Assembly: GCA_934728585.1 (NCBI GenBank) | Contig: CAKVDZ010000001.1 | Coordinates: 219,285-283,284, forward strand | Length of the DNA: 64,000 bases | Direction of reading: 5' to 3' | DNA from: an uncultured Candidatus Melainabacteria bacterium | GTDB lineage: Bacteria; Cyanobacteriota; Vampirovibrionia; Gastranaerophilales; Gastranaerophilaceae | Shown here: piece by piece, positions 50,332 to 58,184 of the stretch | Numbering within the stretch: the first letter of the stretch is position 1 | Layout of the letters: each line of letters opens with the position of its first letter | Notes under the pieces: generated by a model | Told to the model about the DNA's origin: nothing | Databases searched by the model: none | What the model saw: only the letters and a program-made list of their open reading frames with translations | Position numbers and translations under genes: made by a program

Positions 50332-51162
50332 CTATTGAACCTCAATAACTTCAATTTGACTAGAAACCGCTTCGCGCAAAGTTTGTTCAACAAAAACTTT
50401 CAAGGTCATGTGAGAATTTTTGCAACCAGAACATTTCCCTCTAAGTTTTACATAAACTTTGTCACCCTCAATATCAACCAACTCAATATCTCCGCCATCT
50501 TTTTGAAGTTCTGAAGATATTTGATTTTCTATAATGCTATTAATTTTTAAAATCTTTTGAGTTTGAGTTAATTTTGGTTTATCCACATCTTGCGATTTTA
50601 AATATTCATCTAAAATGCCTTTAATAATTGATTTACATCTACCGCAAGCACCACCTGCTTTTGTGTAATTTATAACTTCTTCAACTGTTTTTAAATTATT
50701 AACTTTAATCGCTTCTAGAATTTGGCTTTCGTAAACGTCAAAACATTGGCAAACAAGTTTATCTTGTTTTTCTTCGCCAAAAGCGATTTCCATTTCATCA
50801 TTATAATAATTTTTCAAAGCATCTTCCAAGGCTTCGTGTCCCATAACAGAACAGTGCATTTTTTCTGGAGGAAGTCCGTCTAATTGATCAGCGATGTCTT
50901 TGTTTGTAATCTTTTTAACTTCTTCGACAGGTTTACCAATAATCATTTCTGTCAAAATACTAGAACTTGCAACAGCAGAACCGCAACCGAAAGTTTGGAA
51001 TTTCGCGTCAGTTACAATGCCATTATCAATTTTTAAATATATTTTTAATGAATCACCACAAGCCAAAGAACCAGCTTCGCCAACAGCGTCAGCATTATCA
51101 ATTTTGCCAACATTACGAGGATTTCTGTAATGATCCATAACCTTTTCTGAATAATCCCACAT
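50332..51162 (-). CDS. nifU: NifU Fe-S cluster scaffold, three-domain form
   Basis: This 276-aa protein has an IscU-like N-domain with cysteines in GSLACGDSLKIYL, FQTFGCGSAVASSS and KMHCSVMG, a BFD-like [2Fe-2S] domain (LVCQCFDVYE; GGACGRCKSIIKG), and a C-terminal NfU domain with GKCSGCKNSHMTLK. This is the full NifU architecture known from nitrogen-fixing bacteria and Epsilonproteobacteria. It is first in the operon with nifS and is preceded by AAAGGGAA. Confidence 0.93.
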   Translation of the reverse strand: MWDYSEKVMDHYRNPRNVGKIDNADAVGEAGSLACGDSLKIYLKIDNGIVTDAKFQTFGCGSAVASSSILTEMIIGKPVEEVKKITNKDIADQLDGLPPEKMHCSVMGHEALEDALKNYYNDEMEIAFGEEKQDKLVCQCFDVYESQILEAIKVNNLKTVEEVINYTKAGGACGRCKSIIKGILDEYLKSQDVDKPKLTQTQKILKINSIIENQISSELQKDGGDIELVDIEGDKVYVKLRGKCSGCKNSHMTLKVFVEQTLREAVSSQIEVIEVQ

Positions 51163-51311
51163 TTTATATTTCCCTTTACACTAATGTCATATCCTACAAT
51201 AACATTTTAACGCAAAAATAAACGTTAGAAGAAAAAATTAATAAAAATTTCGTTTTTACAAATTTTTGTTTAATATTTTTATATAAAAAGAAAATATGTT
51301 AAAATTTTTCA

Positions 51312-51511
51312 GTAGGGCTTAGCACAATGCTAACTTCTGTCACACAATATTTACGAAGAAATTAGACAGAAAGGAGGTATTTGCTATGGTGAACAAAATA
51401 ATAATGCTATTACTAGCATTGACTGCAACCGTAATAGCATTAAAATTGTAAACCGTATGGTGCGAAGCAGAGTCTTTAACTGATGCTAAAACTTAAAGGC
51501 TCTCGCCCTAC
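51312..51511 (+). ncRNA. Highly structured small mRNA, type I toxin-like
   Basis: GTAGGGC (51312-51318) can pair over 200 nt with GCCCTAC (51505-51511). Inside lie TTAGCA-CAA-TGCTAA (51319-51333), TTCTGTC/GACAGAA (51335-51341 with 51365-51371, touching the ribosome binding site) and an 11-bp terminator-like stem AGAGTCTTTAA/TTAAAGGCTCT just ahead of the 3' arm. A 5'-3' long-range helix that shuts a strong binding site is characteristic of type I toxin mRNAs. An antisense promoter inside the frame (TTGCAG on minus at 51428-51423 with ATTATT) is possible but weak. Confidence 0.45.
51386..51451 (+). CDS. 21-aa hydrophobic peptide, candidate type I toxin
   Basis: The frame MVNKIIMLLLALTATVIALKL follows a very strong binding site (AGAAAGGAGGT, 10 bp before ATG). 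It is a single membrane-spanning helix with a Lys at each end, the typical form of small type I toxins such as Fst or Ldr peptides. It is too short for homology. The RNA structure around it supports a regulated peptide rather than chance. Confidence 0.45.
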   Translation: MVNKIIMLLLALTATVIALKL

Positions 51512-51569
51512 ACTTATATTATTTACGATTTTCAAGATTTTGTCAACCCTATCTCACATTTAAAAAAGG

Positions 51570-51743
51570 CTAGAATTCATCTATAATTTCGTTTAAGTAA
51601 GTTTTTATCAGTTGTATTTGATAGAGATAACCACTTTTTATGTTATCTTCTTCTGATTTGTATGCAACTGCATCTTCTAGTACACTCAACAAGTCATAAG
51701 CCTTATGAATACTGATTTCTATGTTTTCAAAATCTACTGTCAT
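51570..51743 (-). CDS. Small helical protein near MazE-like gene
   Basis: This 57-aa frame from MTVDFENIEISIHKAYDLLS ends YLNEIIDEF and is acidic and helical. A longer reading to 51803 would translate the inverted repeat and is unlikely. The binding site GAAAGAA is modest. It is divergent from the MazE-like gene and might be its partner, but it does not resemble MazF. Confidence 0.4.
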   Translation of the reverse strand: MTVDFENIEISIHKAYDLLSVLEDAVAYKSEEDNIKSGYLYQIQLIKTYLNEIIDEF

Positions 51744-51759
51744 ATAACAATTCTTTCTC

Positions 51760-51792
51760 GTATCGCCGAGTTGCAGAGCAACTCGGCGATAC
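51760..51792. repeat. Perfect 15-bp inverted repeat
   Basis: GTATCGCCGAGTTGC, loop AGA, then its exact complement. The GC-rich stem stands out in an AT-rich region, lies 17 bp upstream of the minus-strand start at 51743, and has no T-run on either side. Confidence 0.7.
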
Positions 51793-51806
51793 CGTATATA
51801 CATAAT

Positions 51807-51821
51807 CTATATTAAATATAG
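51807..51821. promoter_or_regulatory. Palindrome, possible MazE-like operator
   Basis: CTATATTAAATATAG is a perfect palindrome about an odd centre, 60 bp ahead of the AbrB/MazE-like gene. Such proteins usually bind A/T palindromes in their own promoter. Confidence 0.4.
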
Positions 51822-51879
51822 TATATAACGCTGACAATACATTGTAAAGTATATGTATATACATTACTTAGGAAAACCT

Positions 51880-52032
51880 ATGAAGAAAAAGTTATTTGCA
51901 TCAGGAAACAGTTGGGCGCTTTTAATACCAAAAGCGCTTTTAGAGCTTTTAGAACTCAATCCTGATGAAGACGAAATTGAAATCAATATCGAAAATAAAA
52001 AGATGATTATTGAAAAAGCAGACAAAAAGTAG
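51880..52032 (+). CDS. AbrB/MazE-like antitoxin
   Basis: This 50-aa protein reads MKKKLFASGNSWALLIPKAL, then LELLELNPDEDEIEINIENKK and MIIEKADKK. It is the SpoVT-AbrB swapped-hairpin fold, with the G-N-S-x-A-x-x-I-P-K motif. A MazE-type antitoxin normally precedes mazF, but the next gene on the plus strand is absent (a minus-strand SIS gene follows 7 bp later), so the toxin is missing. Confidence 0.75.
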   Translation: MKKKLFASGNSWALLIPKALLELLELNPDEDEIEINIENKKMIIEKADKK

Positions 52033-52039
52033 CTTTTAA

Positions 52040-53107
52040 CTAGTTTTCTTTTACAACTTTTACCAAACCTTTTGGTTTGTCTACGTTTCTGCCTAATTTT
52101 TTAGCAATTTCTAATGCCAACATTTGAATTACAACGGCATTTGAAAACATTCGCAAAATAGGATCGTCGTTGTCTATTGTAATATTAAAGTTTGGTGTAA
52201 TTCTTTCGTGAGAACGACCTATAATATAGATTGGTGGATTATAATCTTTTTTAATTTTTTCCAAATTTTTAGCCGCAGAATAAGAAACACCTGAAGCAGA
52301 AACATAAATTAATGGCATTTTATTATTTAAAACAGCTACGTGACCGTGCATAAATTCACCAAGAATAATTGCTGTAACATTCAAATAAGATGTTTCTTGA
52401 ATTTTCAAAGCTGCTTCCTTTGCCATAGCATAAGAAATACCATCTGCCGTAATGATGAAGTTCTTTTCTTTTTTCAACATGCCAGCAAGTTGGTTAATTT
52501 TCTTGTTCATATCAAAAGTTTGAAGCACTACGTAAGGCAAAGTACGCAAATTTTCAACATTATCAGTAATATCAATATTACGAATTTGAGCGTATTTTAA
52601 AGCCATTATGTAAACACATAGCATTTGAGCAGTAAATGATTTTGTTGCTGCAATACTTTTTTCAATACCAGCAAAACAATTCATTGTATAGTCTGCCAAT
52701 TCACTCATTGAAGATTTTTCGTTATTTGTAACGCAAGCAATTCGCATACCCAACTGTTTTGCACGTTTTGCAGCACGTAAAGTGTCACTTGTTTCGCCTG
52801 ATTGAGTAATAAACACATATAAAGTGCCATTATCTGCTGGAGCTTTTGGTTTTAGCAAGTATTCGCTTGAATAAATTGCACGAGCCGAAATATCTGCAAC
52901 CTTGCCGAACAAATCAGCACCAAATCTTGCACAGTGATAAGATGAACCACTTGCAACAAGAACGATTTTTTCTATATCTTCTGGCAAATCAAGTAAGATT
53001 TTACCCTCATTTGAAATATAATCTTCAATAATTTTGCCTAAAATAACTGGTTGTTCGTGGATTTCTAAATCCATACAAGTTTTTTTTGCAGATATAAAAT
53101 TTTCCAT
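52040..53107 (-). CDS. SIS-domain protein, GlmS-isomerase-like without glutaminase
   Basis: This 355-aa protein carries two SIS domains: LVASGSSYHCARFGADLF, FITQSGETSDTLRAAKRAKQ, then the second with FIITADGISYAMAKEAALKIQE and ILGEFMHGHVAVLNN, ending VDKPKGLVKVVKEN, which matches the GlmS C-terminal KPRNLAKSVTVE-like end. The Cys1 glutaminase domain of GlmS is absent, so it is an aldose/ketose isomerase or deaminase acting on sugar phosphates. It is 20 bp downstream of gatB. Confidence 0.75.
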   Translation of the reverse strand: MENFISAKKTCMDLEIHEQPVILGKIIEDYISNEGKILLDLPEDIEKIVLVASGSSYHCARFGADLFGKVADISARAIYSSEYLLKPKAPADNGTLYVFITQSGETSDTLRAAKRAKQLGMRIACVTNNEKSSMSELADYTMNCFAGIEKSIAATKSFTAQMLCVYIMALKYAQIRNIDITDNVENLRTLPYVVLQTFDMNKKINQLAGMLKKEKNFIITADGISYAMAKEAALKIQETSYLNVTAIILGEFMHGHVAVLNNKMPLIYVSASGVSYSAAKNLEKIKKDYNPPIYIIGRSHERITPNFNITIDNDDPILRMFSNAVVIQMLALEIAKKLGRNVDKPKGLVKVVKEN

Positions 53108-53127
53108 ATAGCTCGTTTCTTTTTTTA

Positions 53128-54570
53128 CTAACCTAATAACTCTTTCAAAATTTCGTTTACAGATTGAGGGTTAGCTCTACCTTTAGTTTCTTTCATTACT
53201 TGACCTACAAAGAAACCAAATAATTTGTCTTTACCACCTCTGTATGCTTCAACTTGACTTGGGTTTGCGTCAATAATTTTTTGAGCGATTGCTTTAATTG
53301 CACCTGTATCTGAAATTTGGCTTAAGCCTTTCTTTTCAACGATTGCTGACGCTTTTTCACCACTTTCTAGCATATCTGTAATAATTTGTTTACCGATGTT
53401 ATTTGAAATTGTTCCTTTTTCAATTAATGAAATTAATTCAACCAAGTTTTCTGGAGTTAATTTTGAGTCATCAATTGAAATTTTTTGTTCTTTTAAGTAA
53501 GCAGAAACTTCACCCATTAAGAAGTTTACGGCAATTTTTGGATTTCCGCCTAATTCTAAAACTTTATCAAAGAACATAGCAAGTTCATATTGTGCAACAA
53601 GTACGCTTGCGTCATATTCACTTAAGCCTAAATCCATATATCTTTGACGTTTTTGTTCTGGTAATTCAGGCATTGTTTCTCTAATTTTTTCTACCCATTC
53701 TCGAGAAATAACTAATGGCATTAAATCTGGTTCTGGGAAGTATCTGTAATCGTGAGCATCTTCTTTACCACGCATTGAACGAGTTACGCCAGCATTGTCG
53801 TCCCATAATCTTGTTTCTTGAACGACTTCTTCTCCGTCTTCAACAAGTTCAATTTGTCTATCTATTTCATATTCTAAAGCTCTTTCCAAGGCTTTGAATG
53901 AGTTTACGTTTTTAATTTCTGCACGAGTACCGAATTTATCTGAACCTTTTGGCATAATTGAAATGTTTGCGTCACATCTCATTGAACCTTCTTCCAAGTT
54001 ACCATCACAAACACCTACGTAACGAACGATATTTCTTAGTTCTTCCATGTAAGCACGAGCCTCTTGAGGTGAGCGCATATCAGGTTCTGAAACGATTTCT
54101 AAAAGCGGAGTGCCAGCTCTATTTAAGTCTACTAGAGAATATGAAGAACCCGCCAAGCCGTCAGCACCTGCGTGAACTAATTTACCAGCATCTTCTTCTA
54201 AGTGAGCACGTGTGATACCGATTTTTTTACCGTTTACCATTAAGTAACCTTTGCCACAAATAGGTTCATCATATTGAGAAATTTGGTATCCTTTTGGAAG
54301 GTCAGGATAGAAATATTGTTTTCTATCAAATTTGCATTTTTCTGCAATTTCACAGTTCAATGCCAAACCTGTCAAAATACCCATATCAACAACTGCTCTG
54401 TTTAATACAGGTAAAACTCCTGGCATACCCAATGTAATAGGGCTAATTTGTGAATTTTGTTCTTTACCAAATTCACAACCGTCTGGAGCGAATATTTTTG
54501 TATTAGTTTTTAATTGTGCGTGTACTTCCAAGCCAATTACGACTTCATATTTTTCTCTTAAATCTTCCAT
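53128..54570 (-). CDS. gatB: Glutamyl-tRNA(Gln)/Asp-tRNA(Asn) amidotransferase subunit B
   Basis: This 480-aa protein has EVVIGLEVHAQLKTNTKIFA, ALNCEIAEKCKFDRKQYFYPDLPKGYQ, RAHLEEDAGKLVH, VDLNRAGTPLLEIVSEPD and HDYRYFPEPDLMPL, then the helical/YqeY-like tail with VGQVMKETKGRANPQSVNEIL. It activates Glu-tRNA(Gln) with ATP for GatA. A SD of AGGAG precedes it. The Cys ligands expected in the zinc loop of GatB are partly replaced here. Confidence 0.95.
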   Translation of the reverse strand: MEDLREKYEVVIGLEVHAQLKTNTKIFAPDGCEFGKEQNSQISPITLGMPGVLPVLNRAVVDMGILTGLALNCEIAEKCKFDRKQYFYPDLPKGYQISQYDEPICGKGYLMVNGKKIGITRAHLEEDAGKLVHAGADGLAGSSYSLVDLNRAGTPLLEIVSEPDMRSPQEARAYMEELRNIVRYVGVCDGNLEEGSMRCDANISIMPKGSDKFGTRAEIKNVNSFKALERALEYEIDRQIELVEDGEEVVQETRLWDDNAGVTRSMRGKEDAHDYRYFPEPDLMPLVISREWVEKIRETMPELPEQKRQRYMDLGLSEYDASVLVAQYELAMFFDKVLELGGNPKIAVNFLMGEVSAYLKEQKISIDDSKLTPENLVELISLIEKGTISNNIGKQIITDMLESGEKASAIVEKKGLSQISDTGAIKAIAQKIIDANPSQVEAYRGGKDKLFGFFVGQVMKETKGRANPQSVNEILKELLG

Positions 54571-54617
54571 TTTTATCTCCTGAAATTTTTTCTTTCATTT
54601 TACCACAAATATTAAAA

Positions 54618-56321
54618 TTATTGTTTTTCATAAACAAAAATTGAATAACCAGCGTTTTGGACTTGAATATAACCGACAGGTTTTAAAACGCTTTGAGCAA
54701 TATCTAAGCTATCTTTAGTGACTTTTGACATCATCAACACAAATAAATTTATGTTATTGTAGTTGTTTATATCCTGTAGTATTTGCCAATTACTAATTAG
54801 TGGCATTGTAAATCCATCGCGGTATGAAATTAAAATAAGCCTATCGCCCTTATTCATTTTGTCTATATAACTGTATAAATTATCATAGTAAGTTGGCATT
54901 ACAACATCATTTATGACATAGTCATGCATATATTCTCTAACTTTTTTCTTATCTAGCTTTTCTTTGCCAAAATAAAACTTTAAAGAATTTGTATCTTTTA
55001 ATAACAGCATATCATCTGCTTCAAATGGAATATAAATACCCTTTGGTACATATCGCATAACTTTTGAGCCTGAATATGGAATTAATAAAACATCAGAATC
55101 TTTAATTTGGACTTGTTCTGCTAGAATTTTCGGCAATTCACCTAATCCATCTCGCGGGGTTGTTAAAACATTAGCAGGAACAATATAAAGATATAAATAA
55201 TTTATCGTAATCCATAGTGTAAAAATAATGATACCTATTTTTTTCCAATTAAATAAACTCAATCCGTAACAAGCAGAACAAATTACAACTGGAAAAATAA
55301 TTGTCGTATATCTAGTCAAAAATGCCATTTTGCCCATTAAAGCCAATATCAACACTGCAAACAGAAACATTAATGACGGAATTAAAAAGAAATATAAAAC
55401 TTTATTTCTTGAAAAAAGACTTTTTATTAATCCAATTAAGCCTATTAATATTGGCAACACAACCAATATAACGAATTGAAAACTAGGCAAACTTGGGGCA
55501 AAAATCCCATTTGAGTCAATAACCATACCATTTGAGAAAAACATCTCGAAAAATTCGACTAATATTCCCCAACTAAACGTATAAATATCTTTAGCAAATG
55601 AGCAAATTTCATTATTAAAAACAAAAGTGTTATATACCATTACAACAATTGCAGGTAATGAAATAGCTAACAATATAGCAAAAGATTTAGCCATTTTTGC
55701 AAAGTTTTCACTGTGTCTTATCAGCAAATAAACAATAGTAAGTAAAGCATACATTATTGTTAACAAACCAGTCGCGCTAAAAGTATAAATCAATAATGCA
55801 TGCGAAAGAATAAATGCTACAATATACTTTTTATCAAAGTTTTCCAGCATTTTTGCAAAACAAAAAGCACTCAAAATCGACAATACAAAAACCATTCCAT
55901 AAAACCGAACTTCTAGTGAATAATATATACACCAAGCGTTCAATGCCAAAAATATCGTAGAAAAATAAGCAGTTGTTTTGTTAAACAAAATTTTCATCAA
56001 ATAGAACGATAATGGGATTAAAGGAATCGTCAAAGCCAAGGTACACAAATGCATGGAAGTGTCACTCTGACCAAAAAGTTTTATCCAGAAATGCAAAATA
56101 ATAAAATATAATGGCATATGTATATCTTGTTTTAAGAGTTCTAAAACAGTAGCAAACACTGAATTTTTAGAAGCAAAATACCACGAATAAAGTTCATCTA
56201 GCCACAAATCACCGTAATTGTTCAATAAAATCAAACGCAAAATCAGCGCAAACAAGGTTATTGTTGCAACAATTGCCGTTTCACGATAATTTTCTTTGAT
56301 ATAGCTAAAAATCTTACTCAT
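54618..56321 (-). CDS. GT39/ArnT-like membrane glycosyltransferase
   Basis: This 567-aa protein has about 11-12 membrane helices, beginning TAIVATITLFALILRLILLN, with the catalytic region GDLWLDELYSWYFASKN (Asp-Glu in loop 1, as in PMT/ArnT) and IHMPLYFIILHFW. A soluble C-terminal section of about 170 residues follows. It would transfer a sugar from a polyprenyl donor outside the membrane. The binding site AGAGGA precedes ATG. Confidence 0.7.
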   Translation of the reverse strand: MSKIFSYIKENYRETAIVATITLFALILRLILLNNYGDLWLDELYSWYFASKNSVFATVLELLKQDIHMPLYFIILHFWIKLFGQSDTSMHLCTLALTIPLIPLSFYLMKILFNKTTAYFSTIFLALNAWCIYYSLEVRFYGMVFVLSILSAFCFAKMLENFDKKYIVAFILSHALLIYTFSATGLLTIMYALLTIVYLLIRHSENFAKMAKSFAILLAISLPAIVVMVYNTFVFNNEICSFAKDIYTFSWGILVEFFEMFFSNGMVIDSNGIFAPSLPSFQFVILVVLPILIGLIGLIKSLFSRNKVLYFFLIPSLMFLFAVLILALMGKMAFLTRYTTIIFPVVICSACYGLSLFNWKKIGIIIFTLWITINYLYLYIVPANVLTTPRDGLGELPKILAEQVQIKDSDVLLIPYSGSKVMRYVPKGIYIPFEADDMLLLKDTNSLKFYFGKEKLDKKKVREYMHDYVINDVVMPTYYDNLYSYIDKMNKGDRLILISYRDGFTMPLISNWQILQDINNYNNINLFVLMMSKVTKDSLDIAQSVLKPVGYIQVQNAGYSIFVYEKQ

Positions 56322-56355
56322 TGTTCCTCTTTACTAAGAAGATTTTACCATAAAT

Positions 56356-56378
56356 AAAAAGGGTGATTTCTCACCCTT
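56356..56378 (-). terminator. Terminator after GH13 gene
   Basis: AAGGGTGA and TCACCCTT form an 8-bp stem with a 4-nt loop. On the minus strand TTTTT follows. Confidence 0.8.
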
Positions 56379-56408
56379 GTAATATCTACGTGTTATTTAA
56401 TGTTCTGT

Positions 56409-58169
56409 CTATAAGTTTTGTTTGTAAACTCTGCCCTCGCAAGCTTGTTCAATATTTGGAGTATCAATTTCAAATACGTGAACTCTTGATGGAGCTAAAT
56501 CAACTTTTAATTCACCGTCACCTGCTTGGTATTTTGATTGTTTACCGTATGCTGGCAACAAGTTTTTAAGTTCTTGAGTAGCTTTCATTGTTGGAACTTT
56601 AACTGTTGCCGTAACATTTCTGTTAATGTTTTTGTTAGCTACAACCAACAATGTTTTACCATCTTTGTGTCTTGCATAAGCGATAACTTGATCGTCTTTA
56701 TCATTTTTCTTATCTAATTCAATGAAAGATCCTTTTGTAATTAAATCTTGGTATTTATCTCTCATTTTGAAAGATTCTGTCATAAATTGACCAATTTCAG
56801 GATTTTTGCCACCTGGTTTTCTTGATAAATTGAAGATATCAAGCTTACCTCTATGAACTGTCATTTCGTTGCAATCAGTTTCTGAGTCTTCTGATTTTGA
56901 ATGGTCATATCCGTAAACGTAGTAATCACCTGATTGATAGCCATCTACATAATATGGGTTCAACATTGGTAAAGTTGCTTGCAAACCAGCTGTCAAGTTG
57001 CAATATTCAACACCGCCGTGGAACATAGGTGAAATATCATCGTGAGTTGTGAACGAACCAATGATAGATTTACCTTTTTCTAATCTGTTAGACATTTCAA
57101 TGTTTTCTTTTACAAAATCATTTAAGTCTTTTGCGCCTTTCCATTCGTGGAAAATGTGATATTGTCCATAATATGCATCAAAGCCAGCTCTTAAAGAATC
57201 TTCTGGTCTATCATAAGGCATATTTGCTTGTGGTGAAGCATCTTCGTATGTGTAAGTTTCACCTAACCAACCAAATTCAGGGTCTTTTGAGTGTGAGTAT
57301 GGAATAATTATATCCCAGAATTCAGTAGGTTTCGCACGAGCAACATCTGCTCGAATACCGTCAATGCCTAAATCAATGCACATATCAACATATTTTTTAT
57401 GTAAATCTAATAAATCTGGATTTAATTCTCTTTTTGTTTCATCAGCAAATGGTTGGAACATTCTGATATCATTCCAGCCTTGTGGAGTTTTTGCTTGACC
57501 ATCGCGTTCTTTAGCCATTAATTCTGGTTTTTGTAAATATAAGTCATAAGAAGAACAACTTGGCAAGTCTAACATTACTTTAATACCTCGTTTGTGGCAT
57601 TGTTTTGTAAATTCTCTTACTTGGTCTTCTGGAGAACGTTTATCATTTTTATCAATTAAATTTGGATCAATTGCTAGAAAATCTAGTGGTGAATACAATG
57701 AACCTGCTAAACCCATAGCATGTTTTTTACCTGTTGGGTGAATTGGTAAAATATGAAAAGTATTGAACCCCTCAGCCTTAACTTCATCTAATCTATCAAT
57801 GGCATTTAAAAATGTGCCATGTTGTTCATTTCCAGTGATTTTTTCATCACCATTTTCATCTTTTGCATTAAAAGTTCTTGGAACAATTGCCAAAATCTTT
57901 GCTTCGTTGTTTTGTAGCATAGATTTCAAATTGTTTTTATATTCTGGTTCTGCAACTTTTTTATCTTCAACTTTTGCGACTTGTTGTGCTGGAACTGTTT
58001 TAACCATTGATTTATTCATAACAGCTTGCATTTCCAAGTAGTTTTTTAAAGGGTTTGTTGTATAAGCTTCAGTATTACTTGTAAAGCTTGGCATTACTTT
58101 TCTTGAAGCTTGTTTGTTATCAGCCTTTACGTTTAAGATATTTGCTTTTATAGATTGAACGTTTAACAT
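56409..58169 (-). CDS. GH13 alpha-amylase family protein
   Basis: This 586-aa protein has a TIM barrel from about residue 90. It has HILPIHPTG, GIKVMLDLPSCSSYDLYL, the nucleophile GIDGIRADVARAKP (Asp275), acid/base WLGETYTYE (Glu304), and GSFTTHDDISP (third acid near Asp377), then a beta C-domain. The residue before the last acid is not the usual Asn-His. The N-terminal 80 residues are unrelated to the barrel and there is no signal peptide. It heads the group 56409-61554 with short spacings. Confidence 0.75.
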   Translation of the reverse strand: MLNVQSIKANILNVKADNKQASRKVMPSFTSNTEAYTTNPLKNYLEMQAVMNKSMVKTVPAQQVAKVEDKKVAEPEYKNNLKSMLQNNEAKILAIVPRTFNAKDENGDEKITGNEQHGTFLNAIDRLDEVKAEGFNTFHILPIHPTGKKHAMGLAGSLYSPLDFLAIDPNLIDKNDKRSPEDQVREFTKQCHKRGIKVMLDLPSCSSYDLYLQKPELMAKERDGQAKTPQGWNDIRMFQPFADETKRELNPDLLDLHKKYVDMCIDLGIDGIRADVARAKPTEFWDIIIPYSHSKDPEFGWLGETYTYEDASPQANMPYDRPEDSLRAGFDAYYGQYHIFHEWKGAKDLNDFVKENIEMSNRLEKGKSIIGSFTTHDDISPMFHGGVEYCNLTAGLQATLPMLNPYYVDGYQSGDYYVYGYDHSKSEDSETDCNEMTVHRGKLDIFNLSRKPGGKNPEIGQFMTESFKMRDKYQDLITKGSFIELDKKNDKDDQVIAYARHKDGKTLLVVANKNINRNVTATVKVPTMKATQELKNLLPAYGKQSKYQAGDGELKVDLAPSRVHVFEIDTPNIEQACEGRVYKQNL

Positions 58170-58184
58170 TTTATTTCCAATTTC

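Larger units (their letters stand above)
51163..51569. other. Intergenic region holding a candidate small toxin mRNA
   Basis: The region is A/T-rich on the left with a possible -10 GTTAAAAT near 51297. The middle holds the structured mRNA 51312-51511 with its 21-codon frame. The right end (to 51569) shows nothing more. Confidence 0.5.
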
